Source of the DNA: Paragorgia papillata
Lineage: Eukaryota > Cnidaria > Anthozoa > Scleralcyonacea > Coralliidae
Length of the DNA: 64,000 bases
NCBI GenBank assembly: GCA_035771165.1
Contig: JAWNZC010000421.1
Location: 3,098,501 to 3,162,500 of the forward strand
Reading direction: 5' to 3'
The translations under genes were made by a program, and so were the position numbers. The notes beneath the pieces are model-generated. The model searched no databases and was not told the origin of the DNA. It was given only the letters and a program-made list of their open reading frames with translations. Position 1 is the first letter of the stretch; each line of letters starts with the position of its first letter. Below are positions 34,505 through 57,622 of the stretch, one piece after another.

Positions 34505-36626
34505 GTGGTGCTGTTGTTGTTTTTGGTTGGTGGTGTTGGTGGTCTTGGTGTTGTTAGTGGTGGTGGTGTTGTTGTTGTTATTGTTGGTGTTGTTATTGTT
34601 GGTGGTGTTGTTGTTATTGTTGTTGTTGTTGTTGTTGGTGTTGTTGTTATTGTTGTTGGTGTTGTTATTGTTGTTGGTGGTGGCGTTGGTATTGTTTGTT
34701 GTTGTTGTTTGTTGTTGTTGTTGTTGGTGGTGGTGTTGTTGGTGTTGTTGTTGGTGTTGTTTGTTGCTGTTGTTGTTGTTGTTGTTGTTGTTGTTGGTGG
34801 TGGTGTTGTTGTTGTTGGTGGTGTTGTTGTTGGTGGTGGTGCTGGTGGTGTTGTTGTTGTTGTTGTTGTTGGTGGTGGTGTTGTTGTTGTTAATTTCTGT
34901 TTGTCTTGTCTTGTCAACAGAGCAAGGGAACAGAAATTGGCTGAAATCAGGAAATTAAAAGAAAAGTTTAGTGCTGGTTATTGGAATGCCAACAGTGTCT
35001 TGGTAGGGGGTCTTGGAAAATACCCCGACATCACTGGTTAGTACGAAACATGTTTTTAGAATTTTTTATTGGCCACAGTTTAGAAAATTGTATTCCGTTC
35101 TGTCTTTGTTTTGTTCAAATAATGTTTATTACGTTTCTAGATGAAGAACTTGGCATTGATATGTCCAGTGAGGGATCTACATCTCGCGAAGGAAACGACA
35201 GTAAAACCGGAACCAGTAGCCTAGCAAATGAGGTAATTGAGAAACTAAATGAAGGTGATAATAGTGATGACGATAATAAAGACGATGATGACGACAATAA
35301 AGACGATGATGACGACAATGCCGTAGATTGTGTTGATCAGAATACGACAACGGTGGTGGTGGTGGTGGTGGTGATGATGGTGGTGATGCTTGTGGTGGTG
35401 ATGGTGATGATTATGACGGTGGTGGTTATGATGTTGGTGGTGGTGTGGTGATGATGGTAATGATGATGATGGCGGTGATCCTGATGACGAAGATGAAAGT
35501 GATGATGATGATAATGAAAATGATGATCATGATGATGATGATGATGCATGGTGATCGTTGGTCAATATGTAATGTTTTTTTCTAGGTTTCATCTCCGCTA
35601 AGTTTACAAGACAGACTGGATCGTGTGTGGACCTTACTTTGTATGCCTGACGCCTTACGCTTAGATATGGCTATTAAATACAGCTCAGAAATTTATATTG
35701 ATAAATTAGAAGAAGTAAGATGATAATATTGTTACTTATAAAGACTTATAAACATAACAACATTCCTCATGATTCTTTTTTATTTACAATCACCATTTTC
35801 AATTCATCAGGTGTTGCTTCAATGGGAAACGGCAGTTAAACTCGTGTTGTTAAGAGAAAATTTAATAACAAAACTTGAAGATTTTGAAAGACTCGCTTCA
35901 GATCCAAATCGTTTCTTTGAAAAAGGCATGTATACATCTCTAGCTTTACTTTTGGGGTGAGGACCCTCAAAATATGAAGTTAATCTTGGTTATCGTATAA
36001 TATCAGTAATTAAAAAATCTTTCTTAAAGGAGGCGCAGGTTCGGCGAGTTCTCGAATTAAAGAAGCGAAAACTAGAAAACAGTTTCACCATGTGAGTATA
36101 TCAAGTATTTGATGGACTATAGAAGCCGTGTTTTAAGACAAGAGATGTATATGCTAGCTCAGATACGAGTACATTTTCTCTGAGCTACCGAGTCCCTGTA
36201 GCTTAATGCTTAGAGCATGTCACTGGTGATCAGGTTGTAGCCTGCATAGCCCACCTACCGCCCGCGCCCGAACTCCCTAATACCGCCAGCTACGCAGGCT
36301 AAGAAGGTTGTGAGTAGCTCAATGATTAGAACGGTTGTGGGTTCGTGTCTCGCTTCGGAACTCGGAATTTTTTCTGGCTGGTAAAACAGGTCAAAGAACA
36401 TTTACTTATAGGCCATGTTTTGTCAGCGTAATACTAAGTTGTTTAGTCAACAGTGTTTTTGACTTGTTCAGTTTGCAGTTTGGTTATAGTAAAATAATAG
36501 TTATTCTATTTTCGTTTCAGAATCTTGATAAAGTCGAGGTGCGTGTCAAGAAAACTGTCACTGCAATTTACGAGAGCTTGGGAGACATTGTTACATTCCA
36601 GGTTGGTTACCTACCTTTGTAGGCTT

Positions 36627-36673
<47 letters not shown>

Positions 36674-36921
36674 GGACGGACGGACAACCACATAGCATAG
36701 GTAATTTATAATTAAATTCATTTAGTATAATCCATCGTTATGTACATGTCTTTTTCTGTTTCAAGGGGAGACCGTACTTAGAAAAAATTACCAGTGATCG
36801 TACAGAGATGCTGTACTGGTTACAACAAGAAAGACGTCAAAACGCCTTCGATATGGCCAGAAAAACTGTGGAATTAAAACTGCCTGAAATACCACCATTA
36901 GCTCTTCATCATGTCTTATAA
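23565..36921 (+). CDS. CCDC87: CCDC87 orthologue, 34 exons
   Basis: Complete gene of 966 codons. Exons: 23565-23609, 24101-24170, 24846-24913, 25062-25178, 25395-25466, 25673-25701, 26231-26298, 26426-26507, 26878-27010, 27641-27745, 28552-28654, 28744-28789, 28897-28930, 29748-29826, 29972-30003, 30519-30586, 30700-30766, 30974-31027, 31507-31646, 31736-31757, 32057-32119, 32267-32368, 32456-32572, 32707-32867, 33241-33280, 33395-33514, 34262-34374, 34921-35036, 35141-35232, 35586-35714, 35811-35925, 36030-36091, 36521-36601, 36766-36921. CCDC87 is a poorly understood, testis-linked coiled-coil protein in mammals. Matching blocks: SLPNLMVGESLLDELGVP, LQDRLDRVWTLLCMPD with LDMAIKYSS, DPNRFF, and YLEKITSDRTEMLYWLQQER near the end. 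The exon 31 donor is GC rather than GT. Exon 29 could extend to 35322, adding a 30-residue Asp-rich stretch in frame. A single ATG choice fits the first exon. Confidence 0.88.
24239..24463. mobile_element. PIF/Harbinger-like MITE, 225 bp
   Basis: Terminal inverted repeats of about 38 bp starting AGCCCTAATCAAACGAGAAC, flanked on both sides by TTA (24236-24238 and 24464-24466), the usual PIF/Harbinger target duplication. In CCDC87 intron 2. No transposase ORF. Confidence 0.75.
24600..24752. repeat. (TTTG)n/(TTCG)n microsatellite
   Basis: A TTTG block, then a TTCG block, then TTTG again, in CCDC87 intron 2. Confidence 0.95.
25803..26183. repeat. (GGT/GAT)n trinucleotide-rich tract
   Basis: About 380 bp of TGG/TGA/TGC triplets in CCDC87 intron 6. 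It ends about 45 bp before the exon 7 acceptor. Confidence 0.9.
26630..26785. repeat. CCCTTCC pyrimidine tract
   Basis: Pyrimidine-rich imperfect repeat in CCDC87 intron 8. Confidence 0.8.
27165..27545. mobile_element. fold-back element, family F, with a second partial copy
   Basis: Inverted arms run from GTGCTGCGTGTAGGCGGTGT (left) to CTGCCTACGCAGCAC (about 27410). The stem includes ATATACTGCCGAAACAGAGA and its complement, and the centre is AACGTTTCGAGCGAAGGCCC. From 27416 a diverged second hairpin repeats the same plan (CTGCCGAAATTATTGAACG). Other copies: 27910-28150, 52168-52352 and 58056-58645. Confidence 0.8.
27910..28150. mobile_element. fold-back element, family F, diverged copy
   Basis: Inverted arms GCAGTGTTTTAGATAGAGC and GCTCTATCTAAAACACTGC; an inner stem includes AAACTGCTGAG and its complement. 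Centre CGTTTCAAGCAGAGCCC. In CCDC87 intron 10. Confidence 0.75.
28180..28500. mobile_element. fold-back element, family G, diverged copy
   Basis: Shares AATCATTAATGATTCATGAAG and the TCGTCCTGATTTACATAAAC segment with the copy at 44035-44275, with an inverted partner (TGTAAATCACATTCAGATC) near its right end. In CCDC87 intron 10. Confidence 0.55.
29031..29203. mobile_element. hAT-like MITE
   Basis: Terminal inverted repeats CAGTGGCGTAACG and CGTTACGCCACTG. CACATAA lies close to both ends (imperfect target duplication). The interior is GC-rich with GGGGCCC blocks. In CCDC87 intron 13. Confidence 0.65.
29322..29672. repeat. (ACC/ACA)n trinucleotide tract
   Basis: About 350 bp of ACCACC, AACAAC and CCACTA units in CCDC87 intron 13. 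It ends 75 bp before the exon 14 acceptor. Confidence 0.92.
30186..30470. mobile_element. hAT-like MITE with GGCGGATCCAGG ends
   Basis: Left end CTGTGGCGGATCCAGGGGGG; right end CCTGGATCCGCCCCTG. CAACG occurs directly on both sides. In CCDC87 intron 15. No ORF. Confidence 0.7.
30765..30900. repeat. (ACATGTACACC)n minisatellite
   Basis: About 12 units of 10-11 bp in CCDC87 intron 17. It starts immediately at the exon 17 donor (AAG|GTACAT), so the splice site itself is embedded in the first unit. Confidence 0.9.
31180..31480. mobile_element. fold-back element, family G
   Basis: Begins with AATTCATTAATAATTCATGAA. The core is a palindrome of GAGTGTTTCATCAGGTTTCC, an AACCTCGGCTTCGCCTCGGTT centre and the complement. 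Sister copies at 45525-45810 and 50818-51112. In CCDC87 intron 18. Confidence 0.75.
31801..32034. repeat. (CCTT)n microsatellite
   Basis: About 230 bp of CCTT with a few CTTT and CCTG variants in CCDC87 intron 20, close to the exon 21 acceptor. Confidence 0.97.
32880..33200. repeat. CTTT/CCCTT pyrimidine-rich tract
   Basis: Imperfect pyrimidine tract filling much of CCDC87 intron 24, continuous with its splice-acceptor pyrimidines. Confidence 0.7.
33532..34025 (+). repeat. minisatellite made from a SINE head, about 18 units
   Basis: Units of about 27 bp reading GGTGGCACAGTGGTTAGAGG plus GATGGT. The unit corresponds to the 5' (A-box) head of the family B SINE, and the array runs directly into such a SINE at 34008. 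In CCDC87 intron 26. Short deletions give 22-bp variants (TTAGGGGTGG). Confidence 0.9.
34008..34225 (+). mobile_element. tRNA-derived SINE, family B
   Basis: Starts GGTGGCACAGTGGTTAACGC (A box) and continues ACGTGCCTTTCACCTCTG. It ends near CCAAACACCACAGGCTTCCTC, lacking the tail seen at 12264-12525. A 60-bp unrelated insert (about 34105-34160) interrupts it. Confidence 0.85.
34462..34895. repeat. (TTG/TGG)n trinucleotide tract
   Basis: About 430 bp of GTT/GGT triplets in CCDC87 intron 27, ending 25 bp before the exon 28 acceptor. Poly-Val/Leu/Cys ORFs over it are artefacts. Confidence 0.95.
35345..35550. repeat. (GGT/GAT)n tract
   Basis: TGG/TGA triplets in CCDC87 intron 29. The preceding GAT/GAC stretch (35233-35330) keeps an open Asp-rich frame and may be an alternative end of exon 29. 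Confidence 0.8.
36300..36365 (+). mobile_element. tRNA-derived SINE, family A, fragment
   Basis: Box-like AGTAGCTCAATGATTAGAAC and GTGGGTTCGTGTCTCG in CCDC87 intron 32. Short and degenerate. Confidence 0.5.
36632..36685. repeat. (CAGA)n/(CGGA)n microsatellite
   Basis: About 54 bp in the last CCDC87 intron, 30 bp after the exon 33 donor. Confidence 0.95.
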
Positions 36922-38400
36922 ACAGCCCTGCTCTCATCTCAAGATGTCCAAGATCACATCCATGCTATTCTTCGACGACCTTCCAGGGGAATAATGGCCA
37001 CGCAGGATGGAACTTACGCCAACCATACGGTACCCCAAAATTACATTTTTAAAATTATGTACAGTTTTTACAATGCAGGCACAGCTCGCGTGTGTATATA
37101 GTTGAATTATATTTCTTTCTAAATGGATTTCGTAAACTGAATTCTAACGTGATTGCAGTGCCCTGACCAGCTAGGGCGTTCGTTCTTTCTAATTCGTTCG
37201 TTCGTTATTTCTAATTCGTTCGTTCGTTCTTTCTAATTTGTTCTTTCTAATTCGTTCGTTCGTTCGTTCGTTCTAATTTGTTCTTTCTAATTCGTTCGTT
37301 CGTAATCAATAACAAGCGACGTTTTTGACGCCAACAGGGCACCACTCTTTGGCAATGTTTCTGGTTTTCACTCACGCGTAATCGCCATTCATTGAAGCCT
37401 GTGAACTTCCCAAGAGGAACTATATATTCGGTAGAGCTTACTCTTGGAAGCGAAAATCTTCTGATCGTGGAAATCGCGTGACGTCGACATAATCAGAAGA
37501 CCAACATATCAATCAAGACTCAAGAAGTTTTGTTTTAATAATCGTCATACTCACAAAACAATTATATTTAAAGAAATATACAAGTTTCTCAGAGTCTTAC
37601 ATCAGTTTTAAAGACTTACATCAGCCTCAGCGTGGAATTGGCCATTGGGCTGTTCTGTGGCAGTGGCAGAATCGTCTGGAACTAATAAATGACGTCACAT
37701 ACTGTAGCGTTTGAAGTTTACATGTATTCGTATTTAGAATTCGGGATTTTTATATGGAAATTGGGGATGAAAATACTGTTTCCATCCCATCCCTCCCCTC
37801 CCTCCAAGGTTTATGTCTCCATTTAAACTCCTCTTCCATGGACTGGAAATATTCCTTTCGAAATCCAAGGTCAAGAACTGATTTTTTAGTTTATAAGCCT
37901 TCATTCATTGCCATCTTGCCTCGCTAGTGTTTAAAATAATATGAAGAAACCAGAAAACAAAACAACGCTAACTCTTTAGAGTAAAAAACCCAACATTTTA
38001 AAACATTTTTATTGAGTGTTATTAGGAAACTGTAACCATGATAATATACACTTGTACACGTGAACAGTGTGTGACGTGCGTGCCTAAGCACGTCCTTTGA
38101 TCTGATTGGTTCCCGATGACGTCGTTTCTATTCTCGAGTTAGTATTGCACCACAAACTTGGCAACAAAAAAGGTTTGCTTCATTGCGAGCATTACGTTAT
38201 TTCTCTGTGCGTTTGACAAGTGCGTTTGACAACTAGTGAGTCCGGCGAGTTGGCGACTAAAACAGAGCTGATTGCTTCCACATTGGCAAAAGATTTGGGC
38301 AGCCGTGAACGGTGCCTAACATCTAGAACACCTTCAAGAGAAAGACTAAACGTCTACCACGGCCTGTAACTCCATCCTTGCTTTTAATCAAAAAGTCCAA
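36922..38400. other. intergenic region with TTCG-type repeats
   Basis: No gene recognised. At 37183-37306 lie repeated TTCTTTCTAATTCGTTCG units (about 120 bp). The last 350 bp should include the promoter and leader of the bZIP gene. Confidence 0.5.
38072..38123 (+). promoter_or_regulatory. CRE/UPRE-like and CCAAT-box cluster upstream of the bZIP gene
   Basis: TGACGTG at 38072-38078, an inverted CCAAT box (ATTGG, 38105-38109) and TGACGTC at 38117-38123. CRE half-sites beside NF-Y sites are typical of stress-responsive bZIP gene promoters, and the product could bind such sites itself. No TATA box seen; the transcription start is not known. Confidence 0.45.
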
Positions 38401-38402
38401 AA

Positions 38403-39926
38403 ATGTCTGGAGAGAGTAAAATATGTGCAAGGCACCAACAAGGCCTACGACTGCCGCGAGCCTGTAGCCAAAACTATCAAACTAAACGGAAAAGATATCG
38501 AGAAGTCTTTTGCAATTTTGGAAGACGACCCCTTTTCGAAACACACGAGCATTGCCAAAGAAGCGAATTCTCAAGCGACGAAGAAGACGACGACGTTGGC
38601 GAAGATGGACTTCGAGAACGTTATGTTGGACCCGTGTCCTACGGATGTTCAATTTGACATTGAAGGTGAGTGCTAGATTTATACAATTTATTCAAATCAC
38701 TTCTTACAATAAAGTTAGACAATCTCATCAGTGATAAGTGAGGTCAAGAAATATCCCCCATTCCTTTCAATTCCCCCTCTCGACTGTGGTTAATTAAAAT
38801 AAAATTCGAATAAATGAAATTGCTACATTTATGTTGCATTGCGGCAATCAAGTTTTATTTGCTACAATTTGTTACAAAATGTTGGTACAATTTTTTCACT
38901 GTTGGGATTGCTCTAAATTTCTAACATCGAAATATTCTCACTTTCAAATTTAATCAACATTACACCATGACCATATTATTAATAATTCTGAAATTAAAAT
39001 CAAGTTTTTAAATATTTGTAGATTTCCTGCCAAATAATAACTCATGGATTGTTGATAATGAAGCACTTACAGTGCCTGATCTACAATTGCTTCAGACCCA
39101 GCCAGATTATACAGCTGAAGAGGTATTGAATGAAATCATTCCTCCTGAAGATGACTGGCTTATTAATGGTTCAAGTGATCTACTTGACCAATCATTCCTT
39201 GAAAAATACATTGATCTAGCTGCTTTAGATTCCTGTATAAACTCTTGTCCTGCCACTGATCCAGTCCAGGACACCATGCCAAATGGACTCGATGATTTGC
39301 TGATTTCCATTGGCCAAGATCCTCTGAGTAATGAACTTTCTGTTGAAGACAGTTATTACCAAACGATAACACCCAGTCCATCAAATGAAAGTCTAGTTGA
39401 CATTGAAACAGTTAGTGAAACTGATTCTGTAGCTTTGGTGCCAGAGATCACCGATGAAATGTACTTATTATCCCCAGATGAGAACAATGTTGAAAGTTCA
39501 ATGCTTGCCGTTGATCAAAATGATCTTCTCCTAACCATTGATCCGTCTGTGTTATCGCTCTTGGACAACTTTGAGCAGTATTTACCAGTTGAAAACGAGG
39601 TTACTCTTAACCCTAAGAAACGACCACTTTCATCTGACGATGACAGCAGTAACTCCAAGAAAATGAAAGTCTCAACATCCAGTTGTTCATCATCAGATGA
39701 TCTTCCTGTGTTCCAGGACAAGACAGTTGAAAGACGGATAAAGAATAACGTAGCATCGAAGGTTTGCAGGGCCAGTCGAAAAGCACGTCAGCAAGACCTA
39801 TTTGATAGTGAAAAGGAACTGATTAGTGAAAATAAAGAGTTGACATGTAAAGTTGAAGAACTTTCAGGCATGGTTGAGTTTCTTAGAAATTATCTGGTTG
39901 AAAAACTTAGTGAAAAAAATAATTAA
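38403..39926 (+). CDS. bZIP transcription factor, 2 exons, start ambiguous
   Basis: Exon 2 (39022-39926) follows exon 1, which ends at the GTGAGT donor after 38665. An acidic, Ser-rich activation region precedes a C-terminal bZIP domain. The basic region reads RRIKNNVASKVCRASRKARQ, with the invariant N-x7-R and Cys at the redox-sensitive position used in Fos/Jun. Five heptad leucines follow, ending LRNYLVEKL. I cannot assign the subfamily; C/EBP-, PAR- and CREB-like types are all possible. If translation starts at 38605 (MDFENVML, good Kozak context) the protein is 321 aa. The first ATG (38403) is in another frame and closes at 38657. The main frame is open without an ATG back to 38350 and looks protein-like (DCREPVAKTIKLNGKDIEK). 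Dropping one A of the AAAA at 38418-38421 would join them as a 388-aa protein. Confidence 0.85.
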
Positions 39927-40031
39927 AGCAGCTTATCAATGTAAAATAATAGGGACCTATACGCATCCTACCAAAAAAAAACCCAACATACAAACAAACA
40001 AAAAAAATGCACAACAAACATAGCATACAGC

Positions 40032-40977
40032 TTATTTAGTTCCACCTCCAAAGAAGTGGTTTTTCATATTAAGTTTTAGGGTTAATACTGTATGATCCAG
40101 CTGTAAGTTACATTTTAATGTTTTTGTATTAATTTCATAAACAATTTTAGCTTCAAATATATTCTTATACATCACGTGTTGTTGTGTTTTGTGTCTTGAT
40201 TGAGGAATATACTTCACAGGCTTCCCTTCACCTGGGTGGCCATCTCCCAAATCACTTTCAATCTTGCTGTAGATATCAATCAATCCAGTTTAGCTTGCTT
40301 GGACACCCCTGACCCTCTTTCTCCCATTTCAATTCTGCCATTTCAATTCTGCATTGCTGCTGGCAAGCTCCAGTTTGCAACCTGTATCAACCAGTTAATA
40401 CAATAATTGTGTATGTATGAGCCAGCCCAGTCTTCCTGCTGTCACATGGCTGCATTTTGGCCACCAGAATAGAGTAGGCCTGTAGATGTACATATTCGTA
40501 GTAAACTCACTAGACAATATCTTGTTAAAGAGGACTGTAGGGATCAACTGATTAGTTCCTGTTCCAAGTCTTCCTTGTACTGACAAACGTACAGTGATGG
40601 CAGTCCTTGGTGTCTCATGTCCACCATCACCCACTCCCAGAAATGAGGGGTGGACAGTCTTCAAGCATATTAGCTCTTCCAAGGATGCTTCCCACAGTAA
40701 GAAAAGTCATGCAATGTTAGCCTTCCCCACCTGGAAAAAGTTAAAATGAGAAATTTCTTAGTAACTGATTTCACTACAAATGCCATTAACCAAAGCTATA
40801 CTGCCCTTAATAAATCAAAAGCACAATTGAAATTTAAAAGTTATTTACTTAACTTGACATCAATACTTACTCTGTTTGGCTAAGTCTTCCAGCAGTGGTG
40901 ATCACTGCTTGGTGATTAGTCTTTAAGAATAGTTGACATACTGTAGGCATACCACCAGATCTCTCACACAAAACAGC
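40032..40977 (-). pseudogene. decayed unidentified gene, 3 coding blocks with frame breaks
   Basis: Protein-like blocks with splice sites on minus. Block 1 (40977-40871): AVLCERSGGMPTVCQLFLKT..., donor GTAAGT, phase 2. Block 2 (40730-40511): acceptor CCAG, donor GTGAGT; the long frame holds an in-frame TGA after VGKANIA, then WEASLEELICLKTVHPSF and VRLSVQGRLGTGTNQLIP, but it is out of phase with block 1. Block 3 (about 40393-40032): SCKLELASSNAELKW, then KIESDLGDGHPGEGKPVKYI, ending LKLNMKNHFFGGGTK-stop. It is broken by a 14-bp tandem duplication (GCAGAATTGAAATG twice, about 40333-40360) and an extra GATT (about 40272-40280). I do not recognise the family. It lies downstream of SMC5 on the same strand. 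It may be a pseudogene, or assembly errors may hide a working gene. Confidence 0.55.
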
Positions 40978-41919
40978 CTACAGTACCAGTCAGATCTTTC
41001 CAAATCGAAAGTCCAATTCCTCTTGTGTGTAATTTCAGGATCTGGCCCAGGAATACTGGATGACCTCTTATGCCTGTATTGTTAAAGCTCGCTCACACTC
41101 AGTGAGTGGCCCCTCACACTCAATAACTGCAACTTAACACTCAATGAGTTTCCACTCACCCTCACTGAGTACGAGACTACACTCACTCTCCAACCATTCA
41201 ATTGAATAGTGTTTGGAGACTCATTGAGTGTGAGCTTTTACAATACAGGTGATAGCTCCTCAGAAAACCTATTTTCTATTGCGAAAAAACAGGGGACATA
41301 TGACACAACTTGGACTATAAGAAATAGAATTACCATAACTTTCTAAAATCCATTCACAACTTCAAAATAACCAATACTATTTTAGTATTTTATTAACAAA
41401 ACAATATTCTAACAGTTTCTTTTGAATCTAAAAAATTGTCCTCATCCTTTAAAAATGTTTTTCTTGCAAATTTTTTATAAACTGTACTCTACTTATAATT
41501 TGGTAATAATTAATGTAGTATTAACATTTTCATCTACATTTTATACCACTGTAATGATTGCTTGTGTAAAGGATACAAACTCAACTGCAACAAAATATTA
41601 AAACTTGCTAATGTGAACAATACGAATAGCCATTCTTATTCATTTCCAATTTGAAACTTGTGAACAATGAGAACACATAGTTGACATTGTCAGTCCATTC
41701 TGTGAGTCATAAAAAAAACATTTTTGTATCCAGTAATCCATAAATATGCTCAGCTCCTTTAGATCACAATATAATCCAGTCTTGTATGCTGTGCTCTGTT
41801 TATTGTGATGCTATTACGAGTGGATACTACTGAATTGAAAGATAACCACCAAATCAGTAGCACTACCCTGGACCACATACAGGAGGTGCTTCTGCTCTCA
41901 GGATAGAATAGCACAAGAA
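40978..41919. other. spacer downstream of SMC5
   Basis: Holds the inverted-repeat element at 41071-41250 and presumably the SMC5 3' UTR. Minus-strand open frames around 40985-41070 might extend the decayed gene, but no frame is convincing. Confidence 0.4.
41071..41250. mobile_element. inverted-repeat element with CACTCA units
   Basis: Left CCTGTATTGTTAAAGCTCGC and right GAGCTTTTACAATACAGG are inverse. Between them lie several CTCACACTCAATGAGT-like units, a mixture of direct repeats and small palindromes. Confidence 0.7.
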
Positions 41920-55845
<13,926 letters not shown>

Positions 55846-57622
55846 TCAGCTGCGTTTCCCGCGAAAAACGAACAAAGAAAATAAAACGGAAGATACCAAA
55901 CACGGTATTTCTCGACATCGGGGACCTTCGCCAAGTGTCGGTATTTGCGAGATGCGTGAGCTTCAGTGGTGCGCATGCACACATCCCGAAAAAAGAAAAA
56001 CAAATGGAAACTAAAATGAAAGAAGAATTTTAAGGGAGTACTTAAATTGGAGCCCACGCGCCTTCTTGTACCAATTGGGTGAAATTGCGTGGCTGCGCAT
56101 GTCCATTCCGTAACTGCGCGTGCCATCCCGTGAATGCGCGTGCCCATTCCGTGACTACGCGTGCCCATTCCGTGACTGCGCGTGCTCATTCCGTGACTGC
56201 GTGGAAACGCAGAGCTTATATGCTGACTACGGATTCCATTTTAATCTTATAACTAAAAGCTGAATCACAGTTGCCACTGCTCAACCTCGATATATTTGAA
56301 CTCACAAGTACTTGCAACTGAACTTGACTTGGTATTACCATGGATTGTAAAACTGTAAAAGGACTAGTATTTTTACTATCCATGGTATTACTGTACACCA
56401 AGCTATTTACCATGTCGTTGTGGTTACCCTACCATTAACCTCGAGGAGCTTGACCCCTGAATGAAAAACCCTTTAATCAAAGACTAATTTTAAAGCCACT
56501 TTCCATCGCATCAGCTATAGCTTTGCAGTTGCAGTCATCACCCAAGTTGTGCAACTGTTGCTAGAACCATCACACCAGACATGTCTAATTTTGGTCTTCT
56601 CCCAGCCCACTTCCAGCTCTCTTCAAGCGCTGTTTCAGCCAATTAAAACATCAACTATTAAAATATCATTAGGTGTGATTTTATAATCAAATTTTATCAA
56701 CAAATGCTATAAACTAATATCCTTGTCCTTGACTATCAACCCTAAGAATAAAACTAACAATAAAAACTATGTAACCCAAAAGGGGGTAGGAGAAGGGCCT
56801 GTTCAGCTCGACTTCCGTCCGTACTTCCGGCTTCTTCTGACCAGGGAAATCCTAGACAAACTATCCAGTGTCGTTCTTGGAATTGCCAATGTATGAATAG
56901 TAATTGATCTTTGCTCTTCTCATGGCATGGTTGAAAGACTGTTGGGTCTCTACATGTCTTGAAAAGAAACCAGAAAAGAAACTAAGATGAACTTTTGAAC
57001 GTAAATGAAATGTATGATTGTATCTTTGCTTGAAATCCACGCGGAATAAAAACGTTTGCTTGATACAGACAAACTGCGGCAAATCAAGGTAAGGACAGAC
57101 ATTGTGCAAGGTTATTTTTATGAGACAATTCTAGCCTTTTTTGTATAAATACCCATTAAATAACAGCATTGTAATGTTTTGTAGTTTTATATAAAGGTAC
57201 TTTCGTTTTCAAAGGAGAAGAATTTTCAGTTAAATGTTTAACATCATTTTCAAAGATTGCGAGCAATTTTTAGAAAACCTGTCCAGTTTTGAAACCACAT
57301 TTAAAAGCAGAAATACAAACAAGGGTACTACAAAATTTTGAAAAATATAAAGTCGACGGTTTATGTTCTTGTCTGTTTGTTTATCAGGCAATGTTTATAT
57401 ATTATTTATATATATATATATATATATGTAATATATATAAACTTTCATATCATTGATCAACTTTCCGTCATTTGACCTTGATCCTATTAACTTTGTATAA
57501 TTATGCAAATATAAATGAAGTGGTCAGGTATTTTGAAGTTGTACTAAGTGTTGATTTAAGTAGGTACATTAAGTTCTTTTTCTTTCACTGCTGTTTTTAG
57601 AATTCAGTGAAATTATAAATAT
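55846..57622. other. SMC5 upstream region
   Basis: No gene recognised. Near 56095-56205 lie five copies of GCGTGCCCATTCCGTGACTG (about 20 bp each), a small GC-rich minisatellite within 350 bp of the SMC5 start. A TA run lies at 57400-57440. Confidence 0.5.

Noticed and set aside
34342..34958. Poly-Val/Leu and poly-Thr ORFs of 150-217 codons
   Set aside because: Frames of a TTG/TGG tract in a CCDC87 intron; real exons are 34262-34374 and 34921-35036.
35941..35960. Normal GT donor for CCDC87 exon 31
   Set aside because: It would give phase 2 where the next exon needs phase 1, so the GC donor at 35926 is preferred.
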